A stretch of DNA of 64,000 bases from contig NZ_CP119421.1 in assembly GCF_030506305.1 (NCBI RefSeq), positions 5,348,501 to 5,412,500 of the forward strand, written 5' to 3'. This stretch comes from Porifericola rhodea (GTDB lineage Bacteria > Bacteroidota > Bacteroidia > Cytophagales > Cyclobacteriaceae). How positions within the stretch are numbered: the first letter of the stretch is position 1; each line of letters starts with the position of its first letter. The notes below the pieces were generated by a model that made no database searches, was not told the DNA's origin, and worked only from the letters and a program-made list of their open reading frames with translations. This document shows positions 61,887 through 64,000 of this stretch, in pieces. A program made the translations under genes and the position numbers.

Positions 61887-63605
61887 ATGATTCATTATCG
61901 CATCTCTTATGCTTACCCTAATCGTCAACTTATAGATTTTGAACTCAGGTTTAATACTCCAGAAGCTAACACTTATCTGCAACTACCTTCATGGCGCCCG
62001 GGTCGTTATGAGCTGGGCAATTTTGCCAAAAATATTCAACAGCTAAGCATGGAAGATACGGCGGGTAAAGCTATCACTTTTAAAAAAGTGAACAAAGACC
62101 GCTGGCAGGTAAACACTAAAGAAAATGATACACTTATTGTAAAATATCGCTGCTATGCAGCTGAAATGAATGCGGGTTCTTCCTGGCTGGACGAAGAGCA
62201 GATTTATATTAACTTTATTAACTGTGCTTTCTACCCAGAGGGCAGGCAGCAGGAGAAGTACAGAATTACATTAGACCTGCCAGAAGACTATCAGATTGCC
62301 TGCGGACTGGAGCAGGTAGAAAAATTTGTACTGGAAGCTCCGAGCTTTTACCATTTGGTGGAGTCGCCTCTGGTGGCGAGTGCCCAGCTTACGCACTGGC
62401 AGTATGAAGTGGCTGGCTCACGCTTCCACTTGTGGTTCAACGGTAATGTAATGCTGGAAAAAGAAGCCACTCTCAGAGACTTCAGAAACTTTACCGTGGC
62501 CCAGATAGAAAGCATGGGAGAATTTCCCTGCGAAGACTACCATTTCATTTACCAATTTTTGCCTTATCGGGCTTACCACGGGGTAGAGCATTATAATTCT
62601 ACACTCATTATTTTGGGGGCGGCGGAAGAAATCAGGCAGGATAGTAAGCTTTACGAAAGCTTTTTAGGCGTAAGCTCCCACGAGTTGTTTCATACCTGGA
62701 ACATTATTCGTATTCGCCCTAAAGAGATGTACCCTTACGATTATACCAAAGAAAACTACTTTACTACCGGATATGTAGCCGAAGGGATAACCACTTATTA
62801 CGGAGATCTGTACCTGGCAAGAGGTGGCGTTATTAGTAAAGAAGAATACCTGCAGGAGCTCAACCGCCTGTTTAAACGCCACTTTGAAAATTTCGGACGC
62901 TTTTATTATTCCCTGGCAGCTTCATCTTTTGATTTGTGGCTGGACGGTTATGTACCGGGCACTCCCAACCGCAAGGTATCCATCTATGTAAAAGGAGGTA
63001 TCGTAAGTCTCATGCTGGATTTAAGTATTCGTCAGCTTAGCCAGAACCGCTACTCGTTAGATGACCTAATGCACAGCCTATGGAATAATTATGCTAAAGA
63101 GCTAAAAGGCTATAGCCCGCAAGATATTATTAGTATTGCCTCCGAGCTGGCAGGGAAGCCTATGGATGACTTCTTTGAAAAGTACATAGAGGGTGTAGTT
63201 CCGGTAGAGGAAGAACTAAACACGCTACTACACACCATCGGATGTCAATTATATATTAGTCCATCAGAAAGTTTGAGTGAGCGTTACTTCGGATTTCGTA
63301 CTGCACAAAGAGAAGATAAACTGATTGTTAGCCACATAGAGCCCGACTCTCCTGCGGATAGAGCACTTTCTCGCGAAGATGAGATTGTTGCGATTAACGG
63401 CCAAAAGTGCAACATACAGCCCAACGACTTACTTACCGACAAAGATAGTATTGAGATTACACTACTACGTAGGCAAAAATTGCACACAGTTACACTTGCA
63501 CAGGACGGTAATACATATTTTCATCAGTATAGTATTGTCCAGAAAGAGCAAGCTAGTGAGCAGCAAAAAGAAAGCTTTAGCCTATGGCTAAACAAAGACT
63601 TTTAG
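61887..63605 (+). CDS. M61 family metallopeptidase with PDZ domain
   Basis: The 572-residue protein has an N-terminal beta domain (about 1-165) and a zinc peptidase domain. The latter has HELFH (265-269) within SSHELFHTWNIIRIRPKE and the third ligand Glu299 in TGYVAEGITTYYGDLYLARGG. A PDZ domain follows (about 490-545, FRTAQREDKLIVSHIEPDSPADRALSREDEIVAINGQK). M61 members remove N-terminal Gly or Ala. No signal peptide is visible, so it is probably cytoplasmic or exported by another route. It diverges from the crcB pair. Confidence 0.93.
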   Translation: MIHYRISYAYPNRQLIDFELRFNTPEANTYLQLPSWRPGRYELGNFAKNIQQLSMEDTAGKAITFKKVNKDRWQVNTKENDTLIVKYRCYAAEMNAGSSWLDEEQIYINFINCAFYPEGRQQEKYRITLDLPEDYQIACGLEQVEKFVLEAPSFYHLVESPLVASAQLTHWQYEVAGSRFHLWFNGNVMLEKEATLRDFRNFTVAQIESMGEFPCEDYHFIYQFLPYRAYHGVEHYNSTLIILGAAEEIRQDSKLYESFLGVSSHELFHTWNIIRIRPKEMYPYDYTKENYFTTGYVAEGITTYYGDLYLARGGVISKEEYLQELNRLFKRHFENFGRFYYSLAASSFDLWLDGYVPGTPNRKVSIYVKGGIVSLMLDLSIRQLSQNRYSLDDLMHSLWNNYAKELKGYSPQDIISIASELAGKPMDDFFEKYIEGVVPVEEELNTLLHTIGCQLYISPSESLSERYFGFRTAQREDKLIVSHIEPDSPADRALSREDEIVAINGQKCNIQPNDLLTDKDSIEITLLRRQKLHTVTLAQDGNTYFHQYSIVQKEQASEQQKESFSLWLNKDF

Positions 63606-63610
63606 CAACA

Positions 63611-63662
63611 GATGAAAAGAGGGAGTTACAGAGTTTTGATTGCCTCTCTCCTCTTTTTCATC
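63611..63662 (+). terminator. Possible terminator after the M61 gene
   Basis: GATGAAAAGAGG (63611-63622) and CCTCTTTTTCATC (63650-63662) form a long stem with one bulge and a long loop. The T-run is inside the 3' arm, so strength is uncertain. Confidence 0.5.
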
Positions 63663-63801
63663 TCCAAAAAATTTGTTTCATCTAAAAATCTTTCATTTTT
63701 GTAAAACAAGTCGGCAATCGATTACAGTACTGACTTGATATACACTCAATCTGGCTGAAATAAGCATTTTTAGCTTTATACTAAATACACATACTTAAGC
63801 A

Positions 63802-64000
63802 ATGTTAAAAATTAACCAACAACTTAAAGCAGAAGATTTACTACCCAAAATCCAGCGTCTGTGGGAGCTGTCTGCTGCTAAAATTCACAACCTGGAAAAA
63901 AACTACGACCCATCTAAAGGCTCGCCGGTATTTACTGTTAAAGGAAAATATACTACCCGAGGCTGGACAGAGTGGACACAGGGTTTTCAGTACGGTTCTG
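63802..64000 (+). CDS. Probable GH88-like glycoside hydrolase, N-terminal fragment
   Basis: ATG at 63802 opens a frame through the window edge, giving 66 codons: an N-terminal helix, LWELSAAKIHNLEKNY, then FTVKGKYTTRGWTEWTQGFQYGS. The WTEWTQGFQYG motif resembles the start of GH88 unsaturated glucuronyl hydrolases, but with the rest missing the family is tentative. No signal peptide is visible. A uronic-acid link to uxuA is suggestive only. Confidence 0.55.
   Translation, partial: MLKINQQLKAEDLLPKIQRLWELSAAKIHNLEKNYDPSKGSPVFTVKGKYTTRGWTEWTQGFQYGS

Noticed and set aside
1-64000. tRNA, rRNA, CRISPR, IS or prophage elements
   Set aside because: I found no cloverleaf, repeat-spacer array, transposase or integrase-like frame in the window.

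Overview
The window looks like chromosomal DNA of a gliding-type or marine Bacteroidota, most likely order Cytophagales. This rests on a SusC/SusD pair with its associated lipoproteins, the type IX secretion protein PorQ, DUF5916, DUF4302 and DUF6952 family proteins, many lipoproteins with a Cys right after the signal peptide, the near absence of Shine-Dalgarno sequences, and promoter-like TTG-N18-21-TAnnTTTG motifs. Genus and species cannot be told from the sequence alone. I see no rRNA, tRNA, CRISPR array, insertion sequence or prophage, so this is mostly a core-genome stretch with a few accessory loci.

Layout. 1-7.7 kb: the start of a DUF6952 gene, a thioredoxin, a TrpF-like protein lacking catalytic residues, a Na+/solute symporter preceded by an unlisted 47-residue membrane protein, an AsmA-like protein and Lon protease. 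7.9-11.2 kb: an OmpA/PD40 envelope protein and a secreted lactonase-fold protein. 11.2-18.2 kb: a four-gene minus-strand import operon (SusC, SusD, HExxH metallohydrolase lipoprotein, DUF4302 lipoprotein). 18.5-24.1 kb: surface proteins (fasciclin lipoprotein, anti-sigma/TPR protein, a lipoprotein with PKD-like and tandem repeat modules, a small beta-barrel). 24.1-29 kb: glycogen phosphorylase and debranching enzyme. 29.2-36.7 kb: upp with a Ca2+/Na+ exchanger, an MltF-like transglycosylase, carbonic anhydrase, a SixA-type phosphatase, DUF2721 with a FAN1-like VRR-NUC nuclease, and a lipoprotein. 37.2-45.5 kb: mannonate dehydratase, a secreted S9-type hydrolase, a short-chain dehydrogenase, a porQ-hslU operon and a DUF72 protein. 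45.5-54.8 kb: a 3D-domain lipoprotein, two convergent TonB-dependent receptors, and a DUF5916/P1-peptidase operon. 55.2-64 kb: panB, an NtrC-type regulator convergent with a hybrid histidine kinase, a DUF4864-like protein, crcB with a small membrane protein, an M61 peptidase, and the start of a probable GH88-like hydrolase.

How the genes work together. Nutrient capture at the outer membrane (SusCD plus metallohydrolase; two TonB receptors) sits among secreted peptidases (S9, P1, M61) and envelope proteins, suggesting use of proteins, peptides and complex organic matter. Glycogen breakdown, uronate metabolism (uxuA, the GH88-like start) and pantothenate synthesis supply central metabolism. Convergent neighbours fall into two classes: pairs separated by clear hairpin terminators, and pairs whose stop codons abut or overlap with no room for one (35934, 48132, 54381, 57620, 60917).

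The least explained items are the tiny membrane protein translationally coupled to the symporter, the degenerate TrpF-like protein, the metallohydrolase-SusCD locus of unknown substrate, and the bacterial FAN1-like nuclease.
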